This document shows, piece by piece, positions 1 to 5,204 of a stretch of 5,204 nt of DNA. This DNA is from Bifidobacterium breve (GTDB lineage Bacteria > Actinomycetota > Actinomycetes > Nanopelagicales > Nanopelagicaceae). The stretch is taken from contig CAMBOZ010000079.1 of the NCBI GenBank assembly GCA_945869505.1, positions 1-5,204 of the forward strand, written 5' to 3'. The notes under the pieces are model-generated. The model was not told the origin of the DNA. It saw nothing but the letters and a program-made list of their open reading frames with translations, and searched no databases. A program made the position numbers and the translations under genes. How positions within the stretch are numbered: position 1 is the stretch's first letter; every line of letters begins with the position of its first letter.

Positions 1-381
1 GAAAGCGATGCACTCGATTGCGCCATCAATCTGAATCGGGGCTTTATCGCTTGGTCTCCGCTTGGACGTGGCGCGCTAACTGGAAAATACAGACAAGGAA
101 TACCAGCAGATTCGCGGGCCGCAACACCACACTTCGCCCCATTTATCGAACCATATCTAAATGAGAAGTCTCGAAGAATTGTCGAAGCAGTTAGCGTGGC
201 TGCACAAGGACTTGGATATTCACCTCTTGAGGTTGCACTTGCCTGGGTAAGAGATTTCCCTGGCGTAACTTCAGCAGTAGTTGGTGCGCGAACCGGTGCA
301 CAGATGCGCGGAATCTTGGTTAGTGAAGAAATAGCACTTCCTGAAGTTGTGCGCTATGCCCTAAATGAAATATCACTTTAA
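1..381 (+). CDS. Aldo/keto reductase, C-terminal part (5' end outside the window)
   Basis: The reading frame is open from the first base and ends at TAA (379-381), leaving 126 residues. Two segments are typical of the C-terminal half of the aldo/keto reductase TIM barrel. SPLGRGALTGKY lies near residues 19-30 and matches the family's SPLgrGvLtGKy block. VVGARTGAQM lies near residues 89-98 and matches the late NADP(H)-binding block (viGar....l). The AWVRDFPGV stretch just before it is the usual helix and strand leading to that block. Family knowledge: these are cytosolic NADPH-dependent oxidoreductases acting on aldehydes and ketones. The catalytic Asp-Tyr-Lys-His residues would lie upstream of the window, so activity and substrate cannot be judged. 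The gene converges on the M20 peptidase with only 4 bp between the two stop codons and no visible hairpin terminator. Family assignment is firm; substrate is unknown. Confidence 0.9.
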   Translation, partial: ESDALDCAINLNRGFIAWSPLGRGALTGKYRQGIPADSRAATPHFAPFIEPYLNEKSRRIVEAVSVAAQGLGYSPLEVALAWVRDFPGVTSAVVGARTGAQMRGILVSEEIALPEVVRYALNEISL

Positions 382-385
382 AGAA

Positions 386-1714
386 TTAAGCGTTTTCTAA
401 GAAGTTAGAGAGAACTCGAACCCCAAATCGCAGTCCTTCAATTGGTACACGTTCGTCGACACCATGAAATAACGCCATGAAATCTAGATCCGCTGGCAAG
501 CGAAGTGGTGAGAAACCATATCCAACGATTCCCAATTCAGAGAGCGCTTTATTATCTGTTCCACCGCTCATTAAATAAGGAACTGGAATACCTTCGGGAT
601 CCTGACTTATTAGCGCCGCTTTCATAGCTTCTACTAACGGAGAATCGAAATCAACTTCCAGAGCAATATCGTGTGAAATAGTTTCAATAGTTATATCCGG
701 TCCGATTATGGCGCGAATTGTTGAATTCAATTCATCTTCGTAACCCGGAAGGAAGCGTCCATCAATAACTGCACTAGCTGATCCCGGAATGACATTGGCT
801 TTATATCCGGCGTCTAGCATTGTCGGATTAGCGGTGTTCTGCAGAGTGGCACCAATCATTCGCGCAGTAGAACCAACTTCCTTGAGCAATGGCCGAAGGT
901 CGTTCTCGTTGTATTCACGTCCTGTAACGCGTGCAACTTCTTTAAAAAGCTTCTTAACCGTCTTTGTGTAACGCTGTGGCCATTCGTGCTGACCAATTTT
1001 TGCTACGGCATCCGTTAGCGCAGTTATCGCGTTTTCATCATTCATCATTGAGCCGTGTCCAGCGCGTCCTTGTGCAGTCAAACGCATCCAGTGGATTCCC
1101 TTTTGGGCAGCTTCTACAAAATAGAGGCGCTTGCCATCTGCCACAGTTACAGAGAAACCACCTACTTCTGAAATGGCCTCCGAACATCCAGCGAATACTT
1201 CAGGATGCTTTGCGCTCATAAAACGCGAGCCATAGGTCATGCCTGCTTCTTCATCGGCAAAGAACGCTAGAACAATATCTCGCTCAGGTTTGTATCCTCG
1301 TCTCGCCCAATCTCGGACAATCGCCAGAATCATGGCATCCATATTCTTCATATCTACGGCGCCGCGACCCCAAATCATTTCATCTTTGATTACTCCCCCA
1401 AAGGGATCGACAGACCAATCATCTGCATTAGCCGGAACAACGTCGGTGTGGCCATGGACAACGAGTCCTGGGCGTGAGGAATCACTTCCTTTTATTCGCG
1501 CAATGACATTGCAGCGATTTGGAGCGGCTTCATAAATTCTAGATTCAATGCCAACTTCTGCCAATGATTTAACTATGTAAGCGGCAACAACTGACTCGTC
1601 ACCTTTTCCCTCACCAAAGTTAACACTGGGGATGCGAATCAACTCTTGACAAATTTTTATCGCATCATCTTCTACGGAAGTTAGATCTCTAGATTCATCT
1701 CTGCTCATCTCCAT
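386..1714 (-). CDS. M20-family zinc metallopeptidase / amidohydrolase (M20/M25/M40 type)
   Basis: This is a complete cytosolic di-zinc hydrolase of the M20 clan, which cleaves peptide or N-acyl amide bonds (carboxypeptidase, dipeptidase or acylase types). Numbering from the start chosen here (442 aa), every expected metal or catalytic residue is present. HGHTD gives the first ligand His89 with Asp91. GRGAVDMK gives the bridging Asp121. DEEAG gives catalytic Glu155 and ligand Glu156. SEVGG gives Glu183. LFHGVDE gives the last ligand His417. The central part, about residues 200-340, fits the lid/dimerisation domain and contains the GRAGHGS motif. An upstream in-frame ATG at 1771 would add 19 residues (461 aa). 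I prefer the ATG at 1714, or the one at 1708, because the extension does not look like the family and would run into the tRNA promoter region. Length then fits usual members of about 430-450 aa. The substrate cannot be read from the sequence. It is transcribed alone, divergent from the tRNA-Leu/apt unit. Confidence 0.92.
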   Translation of the reverse strand: MEMSRDESRDLTSVEDDAIKICQELIRIPSVNFGEGKGDESVVAAYIVKSLAEVGIESRIYEAAPNRCNVIARIKGSDSSRPGLVVHGHTDVVPANADDWSVDPFGGVIKDEMIWGRGAVDMKNMDAMILAIVRDWARRGYKPERDIVLAFFADEEAGMTYGSRFMSAKHPEVFAGCSEAISEVGGFSVTVADGKRLYFVEAAQKGIHWMRLTAQGRAGHGSMMNDENAITALTDAVAKIGQHEWPQRYTKTVKKLFKEVARVTGREYNENDLRPLLKEVGSTARMIGATLQNTANPTMLDAGYKANVIPGSASAVIDGRFLPGYEDELNSTIRAIIGPDITIETISHDIALEVDFDSPLVEAMKAALISQDPEGIPVPYLMSGGTDNKALSELGIVGYGFSPLRLPADLDFMALFHGVDERVPIEGLRFGVRVLSNFLENA

Positions 1715-1764
1715 ATTCTCTACTAAAGCCAGATATTTATCTCCTAGTGGCGCGCTCGGCCTGC

Positions 1765-1786
1765 GAGGCATAAGCCACTTTGCCTC
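1765..1786. repeat. Short inverted repeat in the divergent M20/tRNA-Leu intergenic region
   Basis: GAGGCA (1765-1770) and TGCCTC (1781-1786) are perfect inverted copies separated by 10 bp. The repeat overlaps the alternative ATG of the M20 gene at 1771 and the best -35 candidate for tRNA-Leu (TTGCCT, 1780-1785). Its position would suit a binding site for a dimeric regulator of the divergent promoters. Six-base arms can easily arise by chance, so this is a weak call. Confidence 0.25.
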
Positions 1787-1809
1787 AAGGGCCTGACCGT
1801 TGATATCGT
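1780..1809 (+). promoter_or_regulatory. Candidate promoter for tRNA-Leu (and possibly apt)
   Basis: TTGCCT (1780-1785) resembles a -35 box. TATCGT (1804-1809), 18 bp further on, resembles a -10 box and would start transcription near 1816, just before the tRNA at 1823. Each hexamer matches its consensus at four of six positions. An overlapping choice, TGATAT at 1801-1806, gives a 15-bp spacer. A promoter is expected here because the gene on the left runs the other way, but the exact boxes are uncertain. Confidence 0.35.
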
Positions 1810-1822
1810 TGCCGACGCACTC

Positions 1823-1906
1823 GTCCGGGTGGCGGAATTGGCAGACGCGCTAGCTTGAGGTGTTAGTGCCCGCAAGGGCTTAGGGGTTCAAGTCCCCTCT
1901 CGGACA
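1823..1906 (+). tRNA. tRNA-Leu, anticodon GAG
   Basis: A full class II tRNA cloverleaf can be folded by hand. The acceptor stem GTCCGGG (1823-1829) pairs with CTCGGAC (1899-1905) with one G-U pair. The D stem is GCG/CGC (1832-1834, 1846-1848) around the AATTGGCAG loop. The anticodon stem 1850-1854/1862-1866 holds a 7-base loop with anticodon GAG at 1857-1859. The long variable arm is GCCC-GCAA-GGGC (1868-1879), as expected for leucine. The T stem is AGGGG/CCCCT with loop TTCAAGT (1887-1893). The discriminator is A1906, also as expected for leucine. The 3' CCA is not encoded (C G follows), so it must be added by nucleotidyltransferase. GAG reads the CUC and CUU codons. The gene sits only 26 bp before apt with no terminator in between. 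Confidence 0.97.
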
Positions 1907-1932
1907 CGTTTTCATGATGGAATGGGTGGGTT

Positions 1933-2460
1933 ATGGAATTTATAAGCGCCCTCGAATTGATCCGAAAAGTCCCCGACTTTCCAAAGCCGGGAGTGCTTTT
2001 CCAAGACATCACTCCACTGTTGGCAAATTCAGATGCGCTAGCTGCTGTAATCAAAGAGATGGCAAAGTCGCTAACCAACGTTGATGTGATCGCAGGTGTT
2101 GAAGCTCGCGGTTTCATACTCGCTGCGGCATTGGCCGGCGTCACCGAAAAAGGATTTGTTCCTTTTCGAAAGAGTGGCAAATTGCCACACCAAACGCACG
2201 GTGAAAAGTATGGACTTGAATATGGTGATGATGAAATAGAAGTTCACATTGATGCGTTTTCATCTGCTCAAACGGTTTTGATCATCGACGACGTACTCGC
2301 AACCGGCGGCACCCTATTGGCGGCGATAGTGCTCGCCCGGCGTTGTGGCGCGATCGTTCAAAAGGTCTTGGTTTTAATAGCAATAGATTTCCTAGATGGA
2401 AGAAAAAGAATTTCGGAGATCTATCCTGATATAGAAATCATCGCTCTGGCTCACGTATGA
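1933..2460 (+). CDS. apt: Adenine phosphoribosyltransferase
   Basis: This cytosolic purine-salvage enzyme converts adenine and PRPP to AMP and pyrophosphate. The 175 residues match the family's usual length and carry its blocks in order. The N-terminal IRKVPDFPKPGVLFQDITPLL block spans about 10-30. VIAGVEARGF lies at 52-61. The flexible catalytic loop RKSGKLP...EYG spans about 79-97. The PRPP-binding motif VLIIDDVLATGGT lies at 115-127, with both acidic residues (Asp119, Asp120) and the TGGT phosphate loop. The ATG at 1933 is the first possible start, because an in-frame TGA lies at 1915-1917. Only a G-rich stretch (1924-1930) precedes it, very close to the codon, so the ribosome site is poor. 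The gene lies 26 bp after tRNA-Leu and 45 bp before tdk, and probably heads a salvage cluster read from a promoter upstream of the tRNA. Function is secure. Confidence 0.96.
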   Translation: MEFISALELIRKVPDFPKPGVLFQDITPLLANSDALAAVIKEMAKSLTNVDVIAGVEARGFILAAALAGVTEKGFVPFRKSGKLPHQTHGEKYGLEYGDDEIEVHIDAFSSAQTVLIIDDVLATGGTLLAAIVLARRCGAIVQKVLVLIAIDFLDGRKRISEIYPDIEIIALAHV

Positions 2461-2493
2461 AGGTAACAACTGCGCTAAAGCTAAAAAAGTGGC

Positions 2494-2497
2494 AGGA
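2494..2497 (+). promoter_or_regulatory. Ribosome binding site deciding the tdk start (AGGA)
   Basis: AGGA (2494-2497, within GGCAGGA) lies 8 bases before GTG at 2506, a normal Shine-Dalgarno distance. The same AGGA directly abuts, and shares its last A with, the ATG at 2497, so it cannot serve that codon. This favours GTG 2506 as the tdk start. Confidence 0.5.
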
Positions 2498-2505
2498 TGC
2501 CGTCC

Positions 2506-3180
2506 GTGGCTGAGCTAATTTATTACTGCGGAACTATGGATAGCGGTAAGTCGACTCTTGCCTTGCAGACAGCGCACAATCATAAGAGCCGCGGTCGCTC
2601 TGGCTTGATTTTCACCAGTAAAGATCGCGCTGGCAGCGGAGTAATTTCATCAAGACTTGGTTTGCAAAGTAGCGCTATAGAAGTTGATCCAGATTTAGAT
2701 ATCCACCGCTTGGTAGTTGAAAGGCTATCGCTCGGTGATCGTATTGATTACATCATTTGCGATGAGGCACAGTTTTATCAGCCAGTCCAGATCGAAGGCT
2801 TAGCGAAAATCGTTGATGGTCTTGGCATCGATGTATTTGCATTTGGAATTCTTGCAGATTTTCGCACCAAGCTCTTTCCGGGATCAGCGCGACTAGTTGA
2901 ACTAGCTGATCGAGTTAATACGCTGCAGGTTGAGGCACTTTGCTGGTGTGGCTCAAGAGCAACTCACAATGCTCGCACTCTCGGAGGCGTAATGGTTACT
3001 GAGGGCGAACAAGTTGTTGTCGGCGATGTCGCACCTGGATCTGAAGTTGCTTACGAAGTTCTATGTCGTCGCCACCATATGCGCCAAGTAACCGCACGGG
3101 CTTCTCGCGCAGGACATACGTCGCCGATGCCTTTACCATTTAACCAAGAAGATGAAATCACCAAGGGAGATAAAAAATGA
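2506..3180 (+). CDS. tdk: Thymidine kinase (type II, TK1-like)
   Basis: The enzyme phosphorylates thymidine to dTMP with ATP in pyrimidine salvage, in the cytosol. With the start at GTG 2506 the protein has 224 residues and begins MAELIYYCG, close to the usual family N-terminus. The P-loop GTMDSGKST is at 9-17 (Lys15). The DEAQF block at 86-90 supplies the catalytic Glu87. The GILADFRTKLFPGS segment near 114-127 matches the family's G..xDF....F.. loop. The zinc lobe has Cys146 and Cys148 in a tight CWC pair, and Cys187 with His190 in CRRHH. Many family members have CxxC in the first pair. I believe the shorter form is common in actinobacterial enzymes, but I could not check. An ATG at 2497 would add three residues but lacks a usable ribosome site. 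The 3' end overlaps the next gene by 4 bp (ATGA), implying translational coupling. About the last 20 residues are polar and probably disordered. Confidence 0.94.
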   Translation: MAELIYYCGTMDSGKSTLALQTAHNHKSRGRSGLIFTSKDRAGSGVISSRLGLQSSAIEVDPDLDIHRLVVERLSLGDRIDYIICDEAQFYQPVQIEGLAKIVDGLGIDVFAFGILADFRTKLFPGSARLVELADRVNTLQVEALCWCGSRATHNARTLGGVMVTEGEQVVVGDVAPGSEVAYEVLCRRHHMRQVTARASRAGHTSPMPLPFNQEDEITKGDKK

Positions 3181-4217
3181 AGGTTCGTGGATACGCAGCA
3201 ATGCAGGCAAAGGCAGAACTAACCCCTTGGGAATTTGAGCGACGTGAACTAGGTGGCCACGATGTTCTTCTAGATATTAAATATTCAGGGATTTGCCACT
3301 CAGATATTCATCAGGCGCGTGAGGAATGGGGACCTGCCATCTTCCCCATGGTTCCAGGTCATGAAATCGCAGGCGTTGTTACGCAAGTTGGTCCATCAGT
3401 TACTAAATTCAAAGTTGGCGATCGCATTGGTGTCGGCGTCTTTGTTGATTCTTGTCGTAAATGTCCTTCATGTCTAAAGGGTTTACAGCAGTACTGCATT
3501 GAAGGAATGACTGGTACTTACAACCAATTGGAGCGCGATGGAAAAACTCCAGCGATGGGTGGGTACTCAAATGTAATGGTGATCAACGAGGACTACGCGG
3601 TCAATATTCCGGATAACTTGTCACTTGATGGGGTCGCGCCGTTACTCTGTGCCGGAATCACTCTTTATTCACCAATCAAGCATTGGAACACTGGCCCTGG
3701 TAAGAAAGTTGCAGTGATGGGTCTTGGCGGACTGGGCCACATGGGCGTGAAGTTTGCGGTCGCCCTCGGCGCTGACGTAACAGTCTTCTCTCACTCACCT
3801 TCAAAAGAAGCAGACGCTAAAGCTATGGGCGCGCACCATTTCGTTTCAACAAAAGAAGAGGGCTTTAATATGAAATATATTAAGCACTTCGATTTAATTC
3901 TTAATACTGTAAGCGCTGAATTAGATATTAATACCTACCTTGAGATGCTTAATGTCGACGGCACCTTGGTGGTCATTGGTCTACCAGGTAAGCCTTATGC
4001 AGTCGAAGTGGGATCACTTCTTCCAGCTCGACGTTCACTTTCGGGTTCAATGATTGGTGGAATACCTGAGATGCAGGAGATGCTCAATTTCTGCGGCAAG
4101 CACAATATTGTGAGTGATATAGAAGTCATTAAGGCTGACTACATCAATACTGCCTATGAGCGAACCGTTGCGAGCGATGTTAAATATCGCTTTGTAATCG
4201 ATGCTTCAACTTTCTAA
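3177..4217 (+). CDS. Zinc-dependent, NADP(H)-type alcohol dehydrogenase (CAD/YahK-AdhC-like)
   Basis: This is a complete 346-residue medium-chain dehydrogenase that interconverts primary alcohols and aldehydes in the cytosol. Catalytic zinc ligands are visible as Cys40 (GICHSD), His62-Glu63 (PGHE) and Cys158 (LLCAG). The structural zinc lobe has all four cysteines (93, 96, 99, 107). The Rossmann fold has GLGGLG at 182-187. The following strand ends in FSHSPSK (204-210) rather than an acidic residue, the pattern of NADP(H)-preferring cinnamyl-alcohol-dehydrogenase-like members such as YahK and mycobacterial AdhC. The ATG overlaps the tdk stop as ATGA and is preceded by a good ribosome site, GGGAG at 3165-3169 with a 7-base gap. 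Co-translation with tdk is therefore likely, although no shared pathway is evident. A general role in aldehyde detoxification is an inference. The physiological substrate is unknown. Confidence 0.93.
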   Translation: MKVRGYAAMQAKAELTPWEFERRELGGHDVLLDIKYSGICHSDIHQAREEWGPAIFPMVPGHEIAGVVTQVGPSVTKFKVGDRIGVGVFVDSCRKCPSCLKGLQQYCIEGMTGTYNQLERDGKTPAMGGYSNVMVINEDYAVNIPDNLSLDGVAPLLCAGITLYSPIKHWNTGPGKKVAVMGLGGLGHMGVKFAVALGADVTVFSHSPSKEADAKAMGAHHFVSTKEEGFNMKYIKHFDLILNTVSAELDINTYLEMLNVDGTLVVIGLPGKPYAVEVGSLLPARRSLSGSMIGGIPEMQEMLNFCGKHNIVSDIEVIKADYINTAYERTVASDVKYRFVIDASTF

Positions 4218-4229
4218 GAAATCTTCTTA
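4215..4229. repeat. Palindrome spanning both stop codons of convergent adh and DUF554 genes
   Basis: TAAGAA-ATC-TTCTTA is a perfect 6-bp inverted repeat with a 3-base loop. Its left end is the TAA of the alcohol dehydrogenase and its right end is the TAA of the DUF554 gene read on the other strand. It could fold as a short hairpin in either transcript. It is A/T-rich and no T-run follows on either side, so it is at best a weak bidirectional terminator. Confidence 0.4.
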
Positions 4230-4961
4230 AGCGAAGGTATTTAGAAGTTGTACAAAAATCGGAGCAATGATTAGGGCTGGGAGTAAATTTCCGACCGCGA
4301 TATCTTTAATCTTCAAAAGTCTTAATCCTATGCAAATCAACATAAGGCCACCGGTAATTGTCATTGCATCAATCTGATATCCGCTCAGGATATTTCCTAG
4401 GCCCAGACCGACGAGCGTCCAAAGCCCTTGGTAGATACCAACGGGAATGGCAGAAGCGGCAACTCCCCAACCTAAACTAGCGGCGAAGGCCATCGCTGCA
4501 AAGAAGTCGAGACTCGACTTCAATAGCAATTGATCTACTCCCGTAGACATCCCATCGCTAATGGATCCCAAAATCGCAAGCGGCCCGATAATAAAGAGAA
4601 GCGATGCTGAAACAAAGCCCTCTACAAATGTGCTCTCTTCTTGCGCGCGAAATCTCTTGCGCAAGTTCTCCCCGATCCCGTCTAACTTACTTTCTAAATT
4701 AAGTGCGGAACCAATTAGTCCCCCAATTAACAACGAAGCGAGTATTGCAAGGAGAGTCCAACCTTTGGGAAGTGCTGTTATATATCGCTGAGACCACATT
4801 GGCGTTAAGGCGCTTACGGCTCCAAGAATTGTTATCAAACCTAAGACGTCGGTGATTAAATTCCTTGTGCGCGTTGGCATACGGGACCCGACTAAAACGC
4901 CAAGTGCCGCTCCGGCAATAATGGTCGCGATATTTACTGTTGTACCAAAGCCAACGAACAT
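4227..4961 (-). CDS. DUF554 family integral membrane protein (YdfK/YqgA-like)
   Basis: The 244-residue protein is mostly hydrophobic, with about seven or eight likely membrane segments, near residues 8-25, 36-54, 68-87, 114-133, 150-167, 169-190, 200-215 and 222-242. A polar, basic loop with LESKLDGIGENLRKRF lies at about 89-104. The block FVEGFVSASLLFIIGPLAILGS (112-133), then ISDG, KSSLDFF and IPVGIYQG, is the diagnostic core of DUF554. Biochemical function of the family is not established, so none is assigned; a transport role is only a guess. The ATG at 4961 has no Shine-Dalgarno sequence. A -10-like TATTGT lies 7 bases before it on the same strand, suggesting a leaderless mRNA. It converges on the alcohol dehydrogenase with 9 bp between genes and diverges from another membrane protein gene across 51 bp. 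Confidence 0.9.
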   Translation of the reverse strand: MFVGFGTTVNIATIIAGAALGVLVGSRMPTRTRNLITDVLGLITILGAVSALTPMWSQRYITALPKGWTLLAILASLLIGGLIGSALNLESKLDGIGENLRKRFRAQEESTFVEGFVSASLLFIIGPLAILGSISDGMSTGVDQLLLKSSLDFFAAMAFAASLGWGVAASAIPVGIYQGLWTLVGLGLGNILSGYQIDAMTITGGLMLICIGLRLLKIKDIAVGNLLPALIIAPIFVQLLNTFA

Positions 4962-4968
4962 AGCGGTA

Positions 4969-4974
4969 ACAATA
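4969..4974 (-). promoter_or_regulatory. Candidate -10 box for the DUF554 gene (leaderless start)
   Basis: Read on the minus strand, TATTGT ends 7 bases before the A of the DUF554 start codon at 4961. Transcription would then begin at or next to the start codon. There is no Shine-Dalgarno sequence in the gap, which agrees with leaderless translation. I see no convincing -35 box. Confidence 0.4.
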
Positions 4975-4993
4975 GAGGATATAAATCGCAGGC

Positions 4994-5004
4994 TTTGCTA
5001 TAAA
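4994..5004 (+). promoter_or_regulatory. Extended -10 promoter for the YczE-like gene (leaderless start)
   Basis: TATAAA (4999-5004) is preceded by TG and one base (4996-4998), making an extended -10 element that does not need a good -35. None is seen at the usual spacing. The ATG at 5013 lies 8 bases beyond the box, so the transcript probably starts at or within a base or two of the start codon. The short leader region is C-rich and has no ribosome site. Confidence 0.5.
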
Positions 5005-5012
5005 CTCCCCTA

Positions 5013-5204
5013 ATGCAAGAACCTTCAAAGTTAAGGTCTCTAGCCTCCCACCTGCGCCCACATAAGACTGTTCCTATTACGCCTTGGCGTGCAAGACATC
5101 GTTGGGAACTTTCAATCCCTCGGGTACTTATCCTTTTTCTAGGCCTTGCAATGTTCGGATTTGGTGATGCGCTAGTTTTTCAATCTAATTTGGGTAACGC
5201 GCCA
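5013..5204 (+). CDS. YczE/YitT-like integral membrane protein, N-terminal part (3' end outside the window)
   Basis: The frame opens at ATG 5013 and runs without a stop to the window edge, giving 64 residues. An in-frame TAA at 5001-5003 makes this ATG the first possible start. Residues 1-37 are polar and rich in Arg, Lys and His, suggesting a cytoplasmic N-terminus by the positive-inside rule. Residues about 36-55 form a hydrophobic first membrane segment. The stretch LGLAMFGFGDALVFQSNLGNAP (43-64) resembles the start of YczE/YyaS/YitT-family proteins, which carry LGL.lFGlG.al....LG..PW. The family has no firmly established function. The assignment rests on one membrane segment, so the family call is moderate while the gene call is good. 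It diverges from the DUF554 gene. Confidence 0.72.
   Translation, partial: MQEPSKLRSLASHLRPHKTVPITPWRARHRWELSIPRVLILFLGLAMFGFGDALVFQSNLGNAP

Noticed and set aside
382..403. Possible terminator between the aldo/keto reductase and the M20 gene
   Set aside because: Only 4 bp separate the stops, and the nearby A/T-rich sequence gives no stable stem or T-run.
789..1535. Three plus-strand frames inside the M20 peptidase region
   Set aside because: They are antisense to a complete peptidase with all catalytic motifs and have no recognisable domains.
1863..2180. 105-codon minus-strand frame antisense to tRNA-Leu and apt
   Set aside because: It runs through the tRNA complement and opposite a clearly real apt gene. 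The composition has no family signature, so it is a shadow frame.
394..4220. Direct repeat TTTCTAAGAA at 394-403 and 4211-4220, both near convergent gene ends
   Set aside because: A 10-base A/T-rich match falls within different coding contexts and is expected by chance; no longer match surrounds it.
4561..4791. 76-codon plus-strand frame inside DUF554
   Set aside because: It is antisense to conserved DUF554 blocks, has no ribosome site and shows no recognisable family.
4699..5061. 120-codon minus-strand frame overlapping the DUF554 gene and the divergent promoter
   Set aside because: It is out of frame with the well-supported DUF554 gene, covers the start of the opposite-strand YczE-like gene, and its translation resembles no family.
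1..5204. Search for CRISPR arrays, insertion sequences, phage genes or toxin-antitoxin pairs
   Set aside because: No spaced repeats, transposase motifs, terminal inverted repeats or suitable small gene pairs were seen. Although a tRNA is present, no duplicated 3' end (att site) or integrase is in the window.

Overview
The window is a compact stretch of ordinary bacterial chromosome. GC looks moderate, somewhat under 50% by eye, and intergenic gaps are very short. The thymidine kinase and M20 peptidase look actinobacterial, and several starts appear leaderless or nearly so. I infer a small-genome, moderate-GC actinobacterium, perhaps a freshwater acI/Nanopelagicales type. This assignment rests on protein style only; there is no rRNA or marker phylogeny in the window.

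Layout from left to right. (1) The C-terminal 126 codons of an aldo/keto reductase on the + strand are cut by the left edge. (2) A complete M20-family metallopeptidase on the - strand converges on it with only 4 bp between stop codons. (3) A divergent intergenic region of about 100 bp leads into tRNA-Leu(GAG) on the + strand. (4) A + strand cluster follows closely: adenine phosphoribosyltransferase (apt), thymidine kinase (tdk) and a zinc-dependent NADP-type alcohol dehydrogenase. tdk and the dehydrogenase overlap by 4 bp (ATGA). (5) A DUF554 membrane protein on the - strand converges on the dehydrogenase. (6) A second membrane protein gene, YczE/YitT-like, starts divergently from the DUF554 gene and is cut by the right edge.

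The apt-tdk-adh cluster probably forms one transcription unit. Two members salvage nucleotides (adenine to AMP, thymidine to dTMP). The third reduces or oxidises small aldehydes or alcohols and has no obvious pathway link to them. The tRNA-Leu lies 26 bp before apt with no terminator between them, so it may be the head of this unit. The two membrane proteins share a 51-bp divergent promoter region in which each start lies about one -10 distance from its codon, as expected for leaderless mRNAs.

I found no mobile element, CRISPR array, defence system or clearly new biological system. The points worth a second look are small: alternative starts, leaderless divergent promoters, the tRNA/apt junction, a mini-ORF between apt and tdk, and two short palindromes.
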